This document shows positions 49,278 to 58,754 of a stretch of DNA of 64,000 bases, piece by piece; within the stretch, counting starts at the first letter, position 1, and each line of letters opens with the position of its first letter. The stretch is from NCBI GenBank assembly GCA_041398005.1, contig JAWKVP010000001.1, forward strand, positions 62,001 to 126,000, in the 5' to 3' direction. The position numbers and the translations under genes were made by a program. The DNA comes from JAGREO01 sp020446285 (GTDB lineage Bacteria; Pseudomonadota; Alphaproteobacteria; Geminicoccales; Geminicoccaceae). The notes beneath the pieces are model-generated. The model was not told the origin of the DNA and made no database searches. It saw only the letters and a list, made by a program, of their open reading frames with translations.

Positions 49278-50678
49278 TCAGGCTTCGCCCTTCCCGTCCC
49301 CTTCCGCCTTCGCGGCAGGCGTTTCCTCATCGTCCGGATCGCGCATCAGTTCCTCGACACTGACGGTCTCTTCGGTGACGCTGGCGAGTTCGATCATGTA
49401 GTCGACCACCTTGTCCTCGAAAAGCGGTGCGCGAAGCGTTTCGAGCGCCGCCGTGTTGTTGCGGAAATAGTCGAACACCTCGCGTTCCTGGCCGGGGTAG
49501 CGGCGGGCCTGTTCGAACACCACCTGCTGCAGTTCCTGCGGCTCGACCTTGACCTCGTTCTTCATTCCGACATCGGAAAGGATGAGCCCGAGCCGCACAC
49601 GGCGTTCGGCGATGTCGCGATATTCCTTCCGCGCCTCTTCCTCGGTCTGCTCGCCCTCGGTCCGTTCACCGTCGGTCTGCTCACCCTCGGCGAAGGTCGA
49701 TCCGGTCCGCTTCATCTCGTCTTCGAGCTGCTTCCAGATCGCCTCGAACTCGAGATCGACCATACCCTGCGGCACACCGAAATCATGCGCTTCGGCAAGG
49801 CGGTCGAGCAGCTGGCGCTTGAGTTTCGCCCGGCTCGCCTGCTTGTAGTCGGTCTCGATGCGCTCCTGGATCCGGTTCTTCAGTGCATCGAGCGAATCGG
49901 CGCCGAACTGCTTGGCAAGCTCGTCGTCGATGGCGACGGCCTGCGCCTCGCGCACCTCCTTGACCTTCACGGCGAAGCTCGCCGCCTTGCCGGCAAGATG
50001 CTCGGCACCGTAATCCTCGGGAAAGGTGACCTCGACGGTGACATCATCACCGACGCTGCTGCCGACGATCTGCTCCTCGAACCCCGGAATCATCCGTCCG
50101 GCGCCGAGATCGAGCTCGAAATCCTCGGCCTTGCCGCCGTCGAACTCCTCGCCATCCACCGTGCCGACGAAGTCGATCAGGATCTGGTCCTCGAGCGCAC
50201 AGGGACGCGGCGTTTCCACGGCCTTGTACTCGCGGCGCGCGCGGGCGAGATTGTCGAGGCTCTTCTGGATCTGCTCCTCCTCGACACTTGCAGTCTGCCG
50301 GACGAGCGGGATGGCCTTGGGATCCACTTCGGGAACCTCGGGCAGGATTTCGAGATTCATGCTGAACTCGAGATCGGAACCATCATCGAACGACACGATC
50401 TCGTACTTGGGACGCAGCGCCGGCTTGAGCGAATTCTCGTCGATGGCCTTGCGGCTGCCCTCGTCGACCGCCTGTTCGAGAATCTCGCCCATGATCGACT
50501 TGCCATACTGCTTGCGCAGCAGCGAAACCGGAACCTTGCCGGGCCGGAAACCCGGAACCTTCGCCGTCTTCGCGAGCTTCCTGAGACGGGTCTGCACCCG
50601 ATCCTCGATCTCGCTCGCGGCGACCGTTACCTTGTATTCCCGCTTGAGCCCTTCGGCCGCAACTTCCGTGACCTGCAT
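49278..50678 (-). CDS. tig: Trigger factor
   Basis: A 466-residue ribosome-associated chaperone and prolyl isomerase. The N-terminal ribosome-binding domain (MQVTEVAAEGLKREYKVTVA with the GFRPGKVP signature), the FKBP-like domain (DQILIDFVGTVDGEEFDGG) and the long C-terminal chaperone domain are all present. An unusual acidic insertion at about residues 333-352 is built of near-repeats (EGEQTDGERT then EGEQTEEE), absent from typical trigger factors. First gene of the tig-clpP-clpX-lon run. Confidence 0.95.
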   Translation of the reverse strand: MQVTEVAAEGLKREYKVTVAASEIEDRVQTRLRKLAKTAKVPGFRPGKVPVSLLRKQYGKSIMGEILEQAVDEGSRKAIDENSLKPALRPKYEIVSFDDGSDLEFSMNLEILPEVPEVDPKAIPLVRQTASVEEEQIQKSLDNLARARREYKAVETPRPCALEDQILIDFVGTVDGEEFDGGKAEDFELDLGAGRMIPGFEEQIVGSSVGDDVTVEVTFPEDYGAEHLAGKAASFAVKVKEVREAQAVAIDDELAKQFGADSLDALKNRIQERIETDYKQASRAKLKRQLLDRLAEAHDFGVPQGMVDLEFEAIWKQLEDEMKRTGSTFAEGEQTDGERTEGEQTEEEARKEYRDIAERRVRLGLILSDVGMKNEVKVEPQELQQVVFEQARRYPGQEREVFDYFRNNTAALETLRAPLFEDKVVDYMIELASVTEETVSVEELMRDPDDEETPAAKAEGDGKGEA

Positions 50679-50775
50679 TCCCTAAAGCCTCGATTGCTGG
50701 TGCTGCCGCACGATTCGTTCCAGTGCGGCGAATTTCGTCGAATGTCCGAATTCACGCCGGTCCGGAGGGCGGATG

Positions 50776-50860
50776 TGGTGCGGGTGAAGGGACTCGAACC
50801 CCCACGGCTTGCGCCACAGGAACCTAAATCCTGCGTGTCTACCAGTTCCACCACACCCGC
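50776..50860 (-). tRNA. tRNA-Leu (TAG)
   Basis: An 85-base class II tRNA with a long variable arm, acceptor stem GCGGGTG and encoded CCA. The anticodon stem CAGGA/TCCTG encloses TTTAGGT, giving anticodon TAG. It lies between tig and guaA. Confidence 0.94.
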
Positions 50861-51033
50861 TTTCCACCATGCGCGAAGCGGAATGATTGAGCGGTGCATA
50901 TATCAAAGGCAGACGCGATGCCAACTCGTTTATCATCAGGGGACCCTCCGCCCGGGTCCTTGTCGGGCCGTGCACGCACCGTTATGACCGCGAGGAACCG
51001 CCCCCTTTCCCTCACCCGCGAGGATCCGACCGC

Positions 51034-52569
51034 ATGACCGAGCGCGTGCTCATTCTCGATTTCGGCTCGCAAGTGACCCAGCTCATCGCCCGGCGCCTGC
51101 GCGAGCTTCGGGTCTATTGCGAGATCCTGCCCGGCACGATTTCCATCGACGGGATCCGCGACTTCGCACCCGCCGCGATCATTCTCTCCGGCGGTCCCGC
51201 TTCCAGCCATGCGCACGAAGCCCCGCTTCCGCCCAGGGAAATCTTCGATCTGGGCAAGCCGATCCTTGGCATCTGCTACGGCGAACAGGCCATCTGTCAG
51301 CTGCTCGGCGGCACGGTCGAGGAGAGCGAGGAACGGGAATTCGGACGCGCGGACATCGAGGTGGTCGATTCCAGCGGACTGTTCGAGGGGATATCCGGCG
51401 GCTCGACCGTCTGGATGAGCCATGGTGACCGCATCACCACCCTGCCCGAAGGCTTCCACGTCACCGCCAGAAGCGGGGACTCGCCCTTTGCCGCCATCGC
51501 CGATGCCAGCGGCCGCATCCATGGCGTGCAGTTCCACCCCGAGGTGCACCACACCGAGCGCGGCCGCGACATCCTCGCCAATTTCTGCTTTTCGATCGCC
51601 GGCCTCACCGGCGACTGGAGCATGGATGTCTACAAGGACGAGGCCATCGCCCGCATCCGCGAACAGGTCGGCGACGGCCGGGTGATCTGCGGCCTTTCCG
51701 GTGGCGTCGACAGCTCGGTCGTGGCGCTGATGGTCCATGAGGCCATCGGCGACCAGCTCACCTGCGTGTTCGTCGACACCGGGCTTCTGCGCAGGAACGA
51801 GGCGAACGAGGTCGTCTCGCTGTTCCGCGGGCATTACAACATTCCGCTGGTCCATGCCGATGCGGGCGCGCTCTTCATGAGCAAGCTCGCGGGTGTCAGC
51901 GATCCCGAGCGCAAGCGCAAGATCATCGGCAACGCCTTCATCGACGTTTTCGAGGCCGAGGCGAAGAAGATCGGCGGTGCCGATTTCCTCGCCCAGGGCA
52001 CCCTCTACCCCGATGTCATCGAAAGCGTCTCGTTCCGCGGGCCTTCGGTCACCATCAAGTCGCACCACAATGTCGGCGGCCTGCCCGAACGCATGAACAT
52101 GAAGCTGGTCGAGCCGCTGCGTGAACTGTTCAAGGACGAGGTGCGCGAACTCGGCCGTGAACTCGGCCTCACCGAAGCCTTCGTCGGCCGCCACCCCTTC
52201 CCCGGCCCCGGCCTTGCCGTGCGGATCCTCGGCGAGATCACCGAAGACCGGGTGAAGACCCTGCAGGAAGCCGATGCGATCTATCTCGACGAAATCCGCA
52301 AGGCCGGCCTCTATGACGAGATCTGGCAGGCATTCGCCGTCCTTCTGCCGGTCAGGACCGTGGGCGTCATGGGCGACGGCCGCACCTATGAATGGGTCTG
52401 CGCCCTGCGTGCGGTCACCTCCACCGACGGCATGACCGCCGACGTCTACCCCTTCGAATCCGCCTTCCTCACCCGCGTCGCCACCCGCATCGTCAACCGC
52501 GTCAAGGGCATCAACCGCGTCACCTACGACATCACCAGCAAACCCCCCGGCACCATCGAGTGGGAATGA
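51034..52569 (+). CDS. guaA: GMP synthase (glutamine-hydrolysing)
   Basis: The 511-residue enzyme turns XMP into GMP. The glutamine amidotransferase domain (about 1-195) carries the nucleophile Cys in GICYGEQ, and His in VQFHPEVHHT. The ATP pyrophosphatase domain has the P-loop GLSGGVDSSV, followed by the dimerization domain ending NRVTYDITSKPPGTIEWE. The usual M in GICYGMQ is E here. ATG 51034 fits the family start MTERVLILDFGSQVTQLIARR. It is transcribed divergently from tRNA-Leu. Confidence 0.97.
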   Translation: MTERVLILDFGSQVTQLIARRLRELRVYCEILPGTISIDGIRDFAPAAIILSGGPASSHAHEAPLPPREIFDLGKPILGICYGEQAICQLLGGTVEESEEREFGRADIEVVDSSGLFEGISGGSTVWMSHGDRITTLPEGFHVTARSGDSPFAAIADASGRIHGVQFHPEVHHTERGRDILANFCFSIAGLTGDWSMDVYKDEAIARIREQVGDGRVICGLSGGVDSSVVALMVHEAIGDQLTCVFVDTGLLRRNEANEVVSLFRGHYNIPLVHADAGALFMSKLAGVSDPERKRKIIGNAFIDVFEAEAKKIGGADFLAQGTLYPDVIESVSFRGPSVTIKSHHNVGGLPERMNMKLVEPLRELFKDEVRELGRELGLTEAFVGRHPFPGPGLAVRILGEITEDRVKTLQEADAIYLDEIRKAGLYDEIWQAFAVLLPVRTVGVMGDGRTYEWVCALRAVTSTDGMTADVYPFESAFLTRVATRIVNRVKGINRVTYDITSKPPGTIEWE

Positions 52570-52658
52570 GCGGCAGCGGAAGTCAGCGGGGGGAGTGAGA
52601 GGAAGCCGGGCCGCCGTCGTGTGAACGGTGGACGGGAGGGCAAAAGCTGGTAGGTTCC

Positions 52659-53522
52659 ATGTCTGCCAGACGGAACATGCTCATGCGCGAAGAACCGTAC
52701 GATCCGGGCACCGAAGGCGCCGCGATGAGTCTCGCGGGTGCCATGTCCTACGGCGACTATCTGCGTCTCGACCGGCTGCTCGACCAGCAGGCGCCGCTCT
52801 CCGACGTTCACGACGAGATGCTGTTCATCATCCAGCACCAGACGAGCGAACTCTGGATGAAGCTCGCCATTCACGAACTGTCCGCCGCGCGCGACGCGCT
52901 CATCCGCCGCGACACGGCGCCGATGTTCAAGATGCTCGCCCGCGTGAGCCGGATCTTCGAGCAGCTCAACAATGCCTGGGATGTCCTGCGCACCATGACG
53001 CCGGCGGACTATACGACCTTCCGCGCGTCGCTCGGCCCCTCCTCGGGCTTTCAGTCCTGGCAGTACCGGATGATCGAGTTCGTGCTGGGGAACCGCAATC
53101 CGGCGATGCTGAAACCCCATGAGCATGTGCCCGATATCCGTGCGGGACTGGCCGGGGAGATGGCGCGTCCGAGTTTCTATGACGAGACCGTGGGATTTCT
53201 TTTCGACTCCCTCGACGGCCACAGGAACGCGATGCCCGTGCCACGGCTCGATCGCCCGCACGCGTCCGATCCCGCCATCCGCGCCCGCTGGAAGATCGTC
53301 TACGAGGATACCGAAACCTACTGGACACTCTACGAACTCGGCGAGAAGCTCGTCGATCTGGAGGATTATTTCCGCCGCTGGCGGTTCAATCACGTCACCA
53401 CCGTCGAGCGCGTGATCGGCTTCAGGCGGGGGACGGGCGGCACCTCCGGAGTGCCGTATCTGCGCCGGATGCTCGATGTCGAGCTGTTCCCGGAACTCTG
53501 GCATGTGAGAGGGGAACTCTGA
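52659..53522 (+). CDS. kynA: Tryptophan 2,3-dioxygenase
   Basis: A 287-residue heme dioxygenase that opens the indole ring of tryptophan to N-formylkynurenine. SYGDYLRLDRLLDQQ, HDEMLFIIQHQTSELWMK, and SGFQSWQYRMIEFVLGN are family landmarks; the heme ligand His is in WRFNHVTTVERVIG with RGTGGTSGVPYL after it. The start at 52659 could be a little downstream. It is followed 2 bases later by kynU. The formamidase kynB for the middle step is not in this window. Confidence 0.95.
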   Translation: MSARRNMLMREEPYDPGTEGAAMSLAGAMSYGDYLRLDRLLDQQAPLSDVHDEMLFIIQHQTSELWMKLAIHELSAARDALIRRDTAPMFKMLARVSRIFEQLNNAWDVLRTMTPADYTTFRASLGPSSGFQSWQYRMIEFVLGNRNPAMLKPHEHVPDIRAGLAGEMARPSFYDETVGFLFDSLDGHRNAMPVPRLDRPHASDPAIRARWKIVYEDTETYWTLYELGEKLVDLEDYFRRWRFNHVTTVERVIGFRRGTGGTSGVPYLRRMLDVELFPELWHVRGEL

Positions 53523-53524
53523 AC

Positions 53525-54718
53525 ATGGCCGCCACATTGCCGAGACGGGACCTGTTCGAGCTGCCCGCAGGGGTGATCTATCTCGACGGCAACTCGCTCG
53601 GTCCGCTGCCGAAGGGTGCGGCCGCCCGCGCCGCGAACGTGATCGAGCGGGAATGGGGGACGGAGCTCATCCGCGCCTGGAACAGTGCCGGATGGATGGC
53701 CATGCCGGGGCGCGTCGGCGACCGGATCGCCACCCTGCTCGGCGCGAGCGAAGGTTCCGTCACCACCGGCGACACGCTGTCGATCAAGGTCTATCAGGCC
53801 CTCGCCGCCGCCCTGGCGATGCGCCCCGATCGCCGCATCATCCTCTCCGATACGGGCAATTTTCCAACCGACCTCTACATGGCACGAAGCCTTCTCGATA
53901 CCCTCGGCCAAGGCCACGAACTCAGGCTCGCAGCGCCGGAGGCGGTCGAGGACTGCATCGACGAAACGGTGGCGGCCGTGCTGCTCACCCATGTCGACTA
54001 CCGCACCGGTCGCATGCACGATCCGCTCGCCGTCACCCGCAGGGCGCGGGACGCGGGTGCGGTCATGATCTGGGATCTCGCCCACAGCGCCGGTGCGGTT
54101 CCGGTCGATCTCACCGCGTGGGGTGCCGAATTCGCCGTCGGCTGCACCTACAAGTATCTCAATGGCGGACCCGGCGCGCCCGCCTTCATTCATGTGCGCC
54201 CGGACATCATCGAAAGCGTTCGCCCGGTGCTGGCCGGATGGCTCGGCCATGCAGCACCGTTCGCCATGGAGCTGGACTATCGCCCGGCCATGTCGACCGA
54301 ACGGATGCGCGTGGGCACGCCATCCATCGTCCAGCTCGCCATCCTCGATGCCGCCCTGGATGCGTTCGAGGGCGTGAACATGAACGACATCCGGGCGGCG
54401 TCCATCGCCTTGTCGGAACTGTTCATCCGCGAGGTCGAGGCGCGCTGCCCTTCCCTCGCACTCGCCTCGCCGCGCGACCCCGAAAAGCGCGGATCACAGG
54501 TCTCGTTCTCCTTCGCCCACGGCTATGAGGCGATGCAGGCGCTGATCGACCGCGGCGTGATCGGCGATTTCCGCGCGCCCGACATCATGCGCTTCGGCTT
54601 CACCCCGCTCTATCTCGGCGGCGTCGAGGTCATACAGGCGGCGGAAATCCTGCAGGAGGTTCTCGACGGAAATCTCTGGGACGATCCGAAATACCGCACC
54701 CGCTCCCGCGTCACCTGA
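53525..54718 (+). CDS. kynU: Kynureninase
   Basis: The 397-residue PLP enzyme splits kynurenine to anthranilate and alanine. IYLDGNSLGPLPKGA, WGTELIRAWNSAGWM, VTTGDTLSIKVYQAL, DLAHSAGAVPVDL and the PLP lysine in GCTYKYLNGGPGAPAF are all in place. With kynA it forms the tryptophan-to-anthranilate route. Its ATG lies 2 bases after the kynA stop, so the two are translated together. Confidence 0.96.
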   Translation: MAATLPRRDLFELPAGVIYLDGNSLGPLPKGAAARAANVIEREWGTELIRAWNSAGWMAMPGRVGDRIATLLGASEGSVTTGDTLSIKVYQALAAALAMRPDRRIILSDTGNFPTDLYMARSLLDTLGQGHELRLAAPEAVEDCIDETVAAVLLTHVDYRTGRMHDPLAVTRRARDAGAVMIWDLAHSAGAVPVDLTAWGAEFAVGCTYKYLNGGPGAPAFIHVRPDIIESVRPVLAGWLGHAAPFAMELDYRPAMSTERMRVGTPSIVQLAILDAALDAFEGVNMNDIRAASIALSELFIREVEARCPSLALASPRDPEKRGSQVSFSFAHGYEAMQALIDRGVIGDFRAPDIMRFGFTPLYLGGVEVIQAAEILQEVLDGNLWDDPKYRTRSRVT

Positions 54719-54787
54719 CGGCGTGCCGGGAGCGGCTGCGCGATGCCCGGTCCGCAATGCCGATCCGGAAGAGGCGCCGTCATGTCT

Positions 54788-55249
54788 TCACACTCCGTTC
54801 CCGTCGAACCGCCCGAGCTGGCGCAGCGCCTCGCCGACGACCATGGACGCGGCATTGACCACATTGAGCGAGCGCTCGCCGGCTTTCATGGGAATGCGCA
54901 CGGTCGCATCGGCGCACTGGCGGATGTGATCCGGCAGTCCGGAGCTTTCACGTCCGAGCAGGAGAATGTCCCCTTCACCAAAGCGGAATCCGACATGTGT
55001 GAATTGTCCGCGCGTCGTCAAGACCACGAGACGTCCCGGACGGGCGGCGCGAAAGGACGGGAAATCCGCGTGCCGGGCCAGCCGTGCGCGCCCGGCATAG
55101 TCCATGGCCGCGCGCCTGAGGCGTTCGTCGCGCAAGGGAAAACCGGCCGGTTCGATGACGTGCAGCGGCAGGTCGAGACAGGCGCAGAGGCGCATCGCCG
55201 CCCCGAGATTGCCCGGCATGTCCGGTTCATACATGGCGAGTTCGATCAT
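54788..55249 (-). CDS. trmL: tRNA (cytidine(34)-2'-O)-methyltransferase TrmL
   Basis: A 153-residue SPOUT methyltransferase that 2'-O-methylates the wobble base of tRNA-Leu. N-terminal MIELAMYEPDMPGNLGAAMRL and C-terminal LLLGRESSGLP with IPMKAGERSLNVVNAASMVVGEALRQLG are the trefoil-knot motifs. It is divergent from petA, an order frequent in alphaproteobacteria. Confidence 0.93.
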   Translation of the reverse strand: MIELAMYEPDMPGNLGAAMRLCACLDLPLHVIEPAGFPLRDERLRRAAMDYAGRARLARHADFPSFRAARPGRLVVLTTRGQFTHVGFRFGEGDILLLGRESSGLPDHIRQCADATVRIPMKAGERSLNVVNAASMVVGEALRQLGRFDGNGV

Positions 55250-55306
55250 GCGCCGTCCGATACCACAGGGACGGCCCGTTTCGCGCCCCCTCGCACGGTC
55301 GTTTAT

Positions 55307-55321
55307 GCGACCTTAGGTCGC
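55307..55321. promoter_or_regulatory. Perfect 15-base dyad between trmL and petA
   Basis: GCGACC-TTA-GGTCGC is a perfect inverted repeat about 70 bases before the petA start and 60 before trmL, a possible operator for the bc1 operon. Confidence 0.4.
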
Positions 55322-55391
55322 TTGTTCCAGCCCCGGCCGCCCCGTACTTTCCGGCGCAAACATGGAGTCATTCTAGAAGGGGTAGGTGCTC

Positions 55392-55940
55392 ATGGCCGAT
55401 TCGGCGATAGGATCGGGTCATGCTGACATTGGCACGCGGCGTGACTTTCTCGAGCTCGTGGCCTGGTCGTCGGCGGCGGTCGGTGCCGGATGTCTGGCAT
55501 TGCCGCTCATCGACAGCATGAATCCGTCTGCGGACGTGCTGGCGCTTTCGTCGACCGAGGTCGATATCTCGGGCATCGACGAGGGCATGGCGATCACCGT
55601 CACCTGGCGCGGATCGCCGGTGTTCGTCCGTCACCGCACGGGCGCGGAGATCGAGGAAGCGGAGGACGTCGACATGGGCGCCCTGCGCGATCCGCAAACG
55701 GACGAGTCCCGCGTGATCGATCCGAAATGGCTGGTCGTCTCGGGGGTCTGCACGCATCTCGGCTGTGTGCCCGTGGGCAACAAGCCATCGGAGAATCGCG
55801 GCGAGTTCGGCGGCTGGTTCTGCCCCTGCCACGGCTCGCAGTTCGACACCTCCGGACGAATCCGCAAGGGCCCCGCACCGACCAACCTGCCGGTGCCCGA
55901 ATATGCCTTCACTTCCGAGACCTCGATCAAGATCGGCTGA
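55392..55940 (+). CDS. petA: Ubiquinol-cytochrome c reductase iron-sulfur subunit (Rieske)
   Basis: The 182-residue Rieske protein transfers electrons from ubiquinol to cytochrome c1 in complex III. TRRDFLELVAWSSAAVGAG is a TAT-type signal with membrane anchor. The [2Fe-2S] ligands are in CTHLGCVP and CPCHGSQFD. An in-frame GTG is 6 bases upstream; the ATG 55392 is preferred, with AGAAGGGG upstream. First gene of petABC. Confidence 0.95.
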   Translation: MADSAIGSGHADIGTRRDFLELVAWSSAAVGAGCLALPLIDSMNPSADVLALSSTEVDISGIDEGMAITVTWRGSPVFVRHRTGAEIEEAEDVDMGALRDPQTDESRVIDPKWLVVSGVCTHLGCVPVGNKPSENRGEFGGWFCPCHGSQFDTSGRIRKGPAPTNLPVPEYAFTSETSIKIG

Positions 55941-56027
55941 CAAGGTTCGGCCCGTGAGGCTGGACCCACAGGCTCGACAAGGACTTTCAGTGGGGCGGCA
56001 GGACGCCCGACCGACCAGGGAACACCG

Positions 56028-57323
56028 ATGAGTGCAAGCCACGAAAAGCCCGTATTCAAGAACGGCATGGTGCGATGGGTGGATGACCGCCTGCCTGTCG
56101 TCACCGTCATGTACAACGCCATCGGGCCGGGTCATCCGACGCCGAAGAACCTCAGCTACTGGTGGAATTTCGGGTCGCTCGCCGGACTGATGCTCGGCCT
56201 GCAGATCATCACCGGCATCGTGCTCGCCATGCACTACAATCCGAGTGCCGCGGAGGCCTTCAATTCCGTCGAGCACATCATGCGCGACGTGAATTTCGGC
56301 TGGTTCCTGCGCTATGCCCACGCCAACGGCGCCTCGATGTTCTTCATCGTCGTCTACATCCACATCTTCCGCGGCCTGTATTACGGCTCCTACAAGTCAC
56401 CGCGCGAATTGCTGTGGATGCTCGGTGTCGTCATCCTGCTGTGCATGATGGCCACCGCGTTCATGGGCTATGTGCTTCCCTGGGGCCAGATGAGCTTCTG
56501 GGGTGCGAAGGTCATCACCAACCTCTTCTCGGCCATTCCGTTCGTCGGCGAGAGTGTCGTGACCTGGCTCTGGGGCGGCTTCACCGTCGGCGGCCCGACC
56601 CTCAACCGGTTCTTCGCCCTGCATTACCTGCTGCCGTTCGTGATCGCCGCGATCGTCGTCCTGCACATCTGGGCGCTGCATCGCTTCGGCTCGAACAATC
56701 CGGTGGGTATCGATGTCACCGACAAGGACATGATCCCGTTCCACCCGTATTACACGATCAAGGATCTGTTCGGCATCGGCGTGTTCCTCATCATCTTCGC
56801 CGCGTTCCTGTTCTTCGCGCCGAACTATCTCGGCCATCCGGACAATTACACGCCGGCGAATCCGCTGGTCACGCCGCCGCACATCGTGCCCGAATGGTAC
56901 TTCCTGCCCTTCTACGCGATCCTGCGGTCGACCGTGTACGAACAGCTTTTCACGCCGCTTGCGATGTTCGGCTGGTTCGGCATCACCGCCAAGCTCATGG
57001 GCGTGCTCATGATGTTCGCCTCCATCGCGGTGCTGCTGGTGCTGCCATGGCTGGATACGTCCCGCGTCCGCAGCGCCCGCTTCCGTCCGATCTACAAGTG
57101 GATGTTCTGGGTGCTGGTCGTCGATGTCGTGGTGCTGACCTGGGTCGGCGGACAGGTTCCCGACACGACCATCGTCTATATCGGCCAGGTCGCGACCGCC
57201 TACTACTTCTTCCACTTCCTCATCCTCATGCCCCTTCTCGGCAAGATGGAACGTCCGCTGGCGCTTCCCGACAGCATCAACAAGCCGGTCCTCGGACAGG
57301 CGCAAACCCAGCCGGCGGAGTGA
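56028..57323 (+). CDS. petB: Cytochrome b of the bc1 complex
   Basis: The 431-residue membrane protein has eight spans and two b hemes. The heme His ligands fall in ALHYNPSAAEAF-near spans, RYAHANGASMFF and LHIWALHRFG. The Qo-site PEWY motif is in IVPEWYFLPFYAILRS. It couples quinol oxidation to proton movement. It is 87 bases after petA and 7 bases before petC. Confidence 0.96.
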   Translation: MSASHEKPVFKNGMVRWVDDRLPVVTVMYNAIGPGHPTPKNLSYWWNFGSLAGLMLGLQIITGIVLAMHYNPSAAEAFNSVEHIMRDVNFGWFLRYAHANGASMFFIVVYIHIFRGLYYGSYKSPRELLWMLGVVILLCMMATAFMGYVLPWGQMSFWGAKVITNLFSAIPFVGESVVTWLWGGFTVGGPTLNRFFALHYLLPFVIAAIVVLHIWALHRFGSNNPVGIDVTDKDMIPFHPYYTIKDLFGIGVFLIIFAAFLFFAPNYLGHPDNYTPANPLVTPPHIVPEWYFLPFYAILRSTVYEQLFTPLAMFGWFGITAKLMGVLMMFASIAVLLVLPWLDTSRVRSARFRPIYKWMFWVLVVDVVVLTWVGGQVPDTTIVYIGQVATAYYFFHFLILMPLLGKMERPLALPDSINKPVLGQAQTQPAE

Positions 57324-57330
57324 GCGGATC

Positions 57331-58122
57331 ATGGCAATCCAGACGATGAAAACGGCGCTCCTCGCTTTCGGTCTCACTGTCGGCCTTGCAAGCGGGGTCG
57401 GCCTCGCCAGCGGGCCGGCGCTGGCCGCCGGCGAGGAGGTGGACCTCATCAACGAGCATTTTCACCATGAGGGTCCCTTCGGCGCTTTCGACAAGGCGGC
57501 CGTGCAACGTGGCTATCAGGTCTTCACGACCGTTTGCGCGAGCTGTCACGGGGCGAAGTATCTGGCTTTTCGCAATCTCGGCGAGATCGGCTACACCGAA
57601 GACCAGATCAAGGCCATGGCGAGCCAGTACACGGTGACCGACGGGCCGAACGATGATGGCGAGATGTTCGACCGTCCGGCCATCGCCTCCGACTATTTCC
57701 CCTCGCCCTATCCCAATGAAAAGGCTGCCCGCGCGGCCAACGGGGGCGCCTATCCGCCCGATCTCTCGCTGATCACCAAGGCGCGCGAGCACGGCACGGA
57801 CTATGTCTACAGCCTGATGGTCGGCTACGAGGAGGCACCGGCGGACGTCACGATCGGTGAGGGCATGTATTACAATGCCTATTTCGCGGGGCACCAGATC
57901 GGCATGCCGCAACCGCTCTATGGCGACGACGTCACCTATCAGGACGGCAGCTCGTCGGACATCCACCAGGAAGCGCACGACGTGGTCAGCTTCCTGCACT
58001 GGCTTGCCGAACCGAAACTCGAGGAACGCAAGCGTACCGGCATCAAGGCGATGATCTTCCTCGTCATCTTCTCCGGCATTTTCTATGCCTACAAGCGGCG
58101 CGTCTGGGCGGATCTGCACTGA
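57331..58122 (+). CDS. petC: Cytochrome c1
   Basis: The 263-residue protein has a signal peptide ending ASGPALAAGEE, a heme c site CASCHG, the region NGGAYPPDLSLI and a C-terminal anchor (AMIFLVIFSGIFYAYKRRVW). The axial Met is probably in HQIGMPQPL. It passes electrons from the Rieske protein to soluble or membrane cytochrome c. Last gene of petABC, followed by a strong terminator. Confidence 0.95.
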   Translation: MAIQTMKTALLAFGLTVGLASGVGLASGPALAAGEEVDLINEHFHHEGPFGAFDKAAVQRGYQVFTTVCASCHGAKYLAFRNLGEIGYTEDQIKAMASQYTVTDGPNDDGEMFDRPAIASDYFPSPYPNEKAARAANGGAYPPDLSLITKAREHGTDYVYSLMVGYEEAPADVTIGEGMYYNAYFAGHQIGMPQPLYGDDVTYQDGSSSDIHQEAHDVVSFLHWLAEPKLEERKRTGIKAMIFLVIFSGIFYAYKRRVWADLH

Positions 58123-58148
58123 CCGGCCGGTCCAGCACCTGCGCGAAT

Positions 58149-58180
58149 GAGAAAAGGCGGCTCGAGGGAGTCGCCTTTTT
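58149..58180 (+). terminator. Terminator of petABC
   Basis: AAAGGCG-GCTCGAGGGAGT-CGCCTTT forms a 7-bp stem with partial pairing inside, followed by T-run, 27 bases after petC. Confidence 0.88.
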
Positions 58181-58293
58181 TCTTGTCGTGCCGGTGCCGC
58201 CATGATCGCTGTCGCCGTCGGCGCGACCTTTCATGTACCCTCGAGATGCCATTCATGCGAAACTGCAAGGGCGCAGCGTGAAGGGAGATCGTC

Positions 58294-58737
58294 ATGCGCC
58301 TCAGTCTCAATTCGGACTATTCGATCCGCATCCTCTCGATGCTCGCGGCCAATGACGACAGGCTCGTCACGATCAGCTCGATCGGCGACCGTTACGACAT
58401 CTCGGTGAACCATCTGGCCAAGCTCGCCAACCGCCTCGGTCAGCTCGGCTATATCGAAACGGTGCGCGGTCGCCGCGGCGGCCTCAGGCTTGCCATGCCC
58501 GCCGGGGATATCTCGCTTGGCGCGGTCATCCGCCATACCGAGCCCGACTTCGCCATCGCCGGTTGTTTCGCGGGCCGCGACGCCTGCTGTCTCATCTCGG
58601 GATCATGCCGTTTCGAGAGCATTCTGGCAGATGCGCGCGATGCCTTTCTCGCGGTTCTCGACCGACACAGCCTCGCCGACCTGACAAGTGAAAACCGGCT
58701 GCTCGACGAACTTCTCTCGATCAACCGGCCGGGCTAG
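58294..58737 (+). CDS. Rrf2-family iron-sulfur regulator, NsrR-like
   Basis: A 147-residue winged-helix regulator: MRLSLNSDYSIRILSMLAA, VNHLAKLANRLGQLGYIETVRGRRGGLRLA. Cys91, Cys98/99 and Cys105 (GCFAGRDACCLISGSC) match the three cluster cysteines of NsrR, whose Fe-S cluster senses nitric oxide. RirA or IscR-like iron sensing is the alternative. The start has GAAGGGAG just upstream. It stands between petABC and an amidase; targets unknown. Confidence 0.86.
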   Translation: MRLSLNSDYSIRILSMLAANDDRLVTISSIGDRYDISVNHLAKLANRLGQLGYIETVRGRRGGLRLAMPAGDISLGAVIRHTEPDFAIAGCFAGRDACCLISGSCRFESILADARDAFLAVLDRHSLADLTSENRLLDELLSINRPG

Positions 58738-58754
58738 CTTTTCCCGATCCTGTT

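Noticed and set aside
58220..58290. NsrR-type binding site upstream of the Rrf2 gene
   Set aside because: GATGCCATTCATGC is suggestive but does not form the expected inverted repeat.
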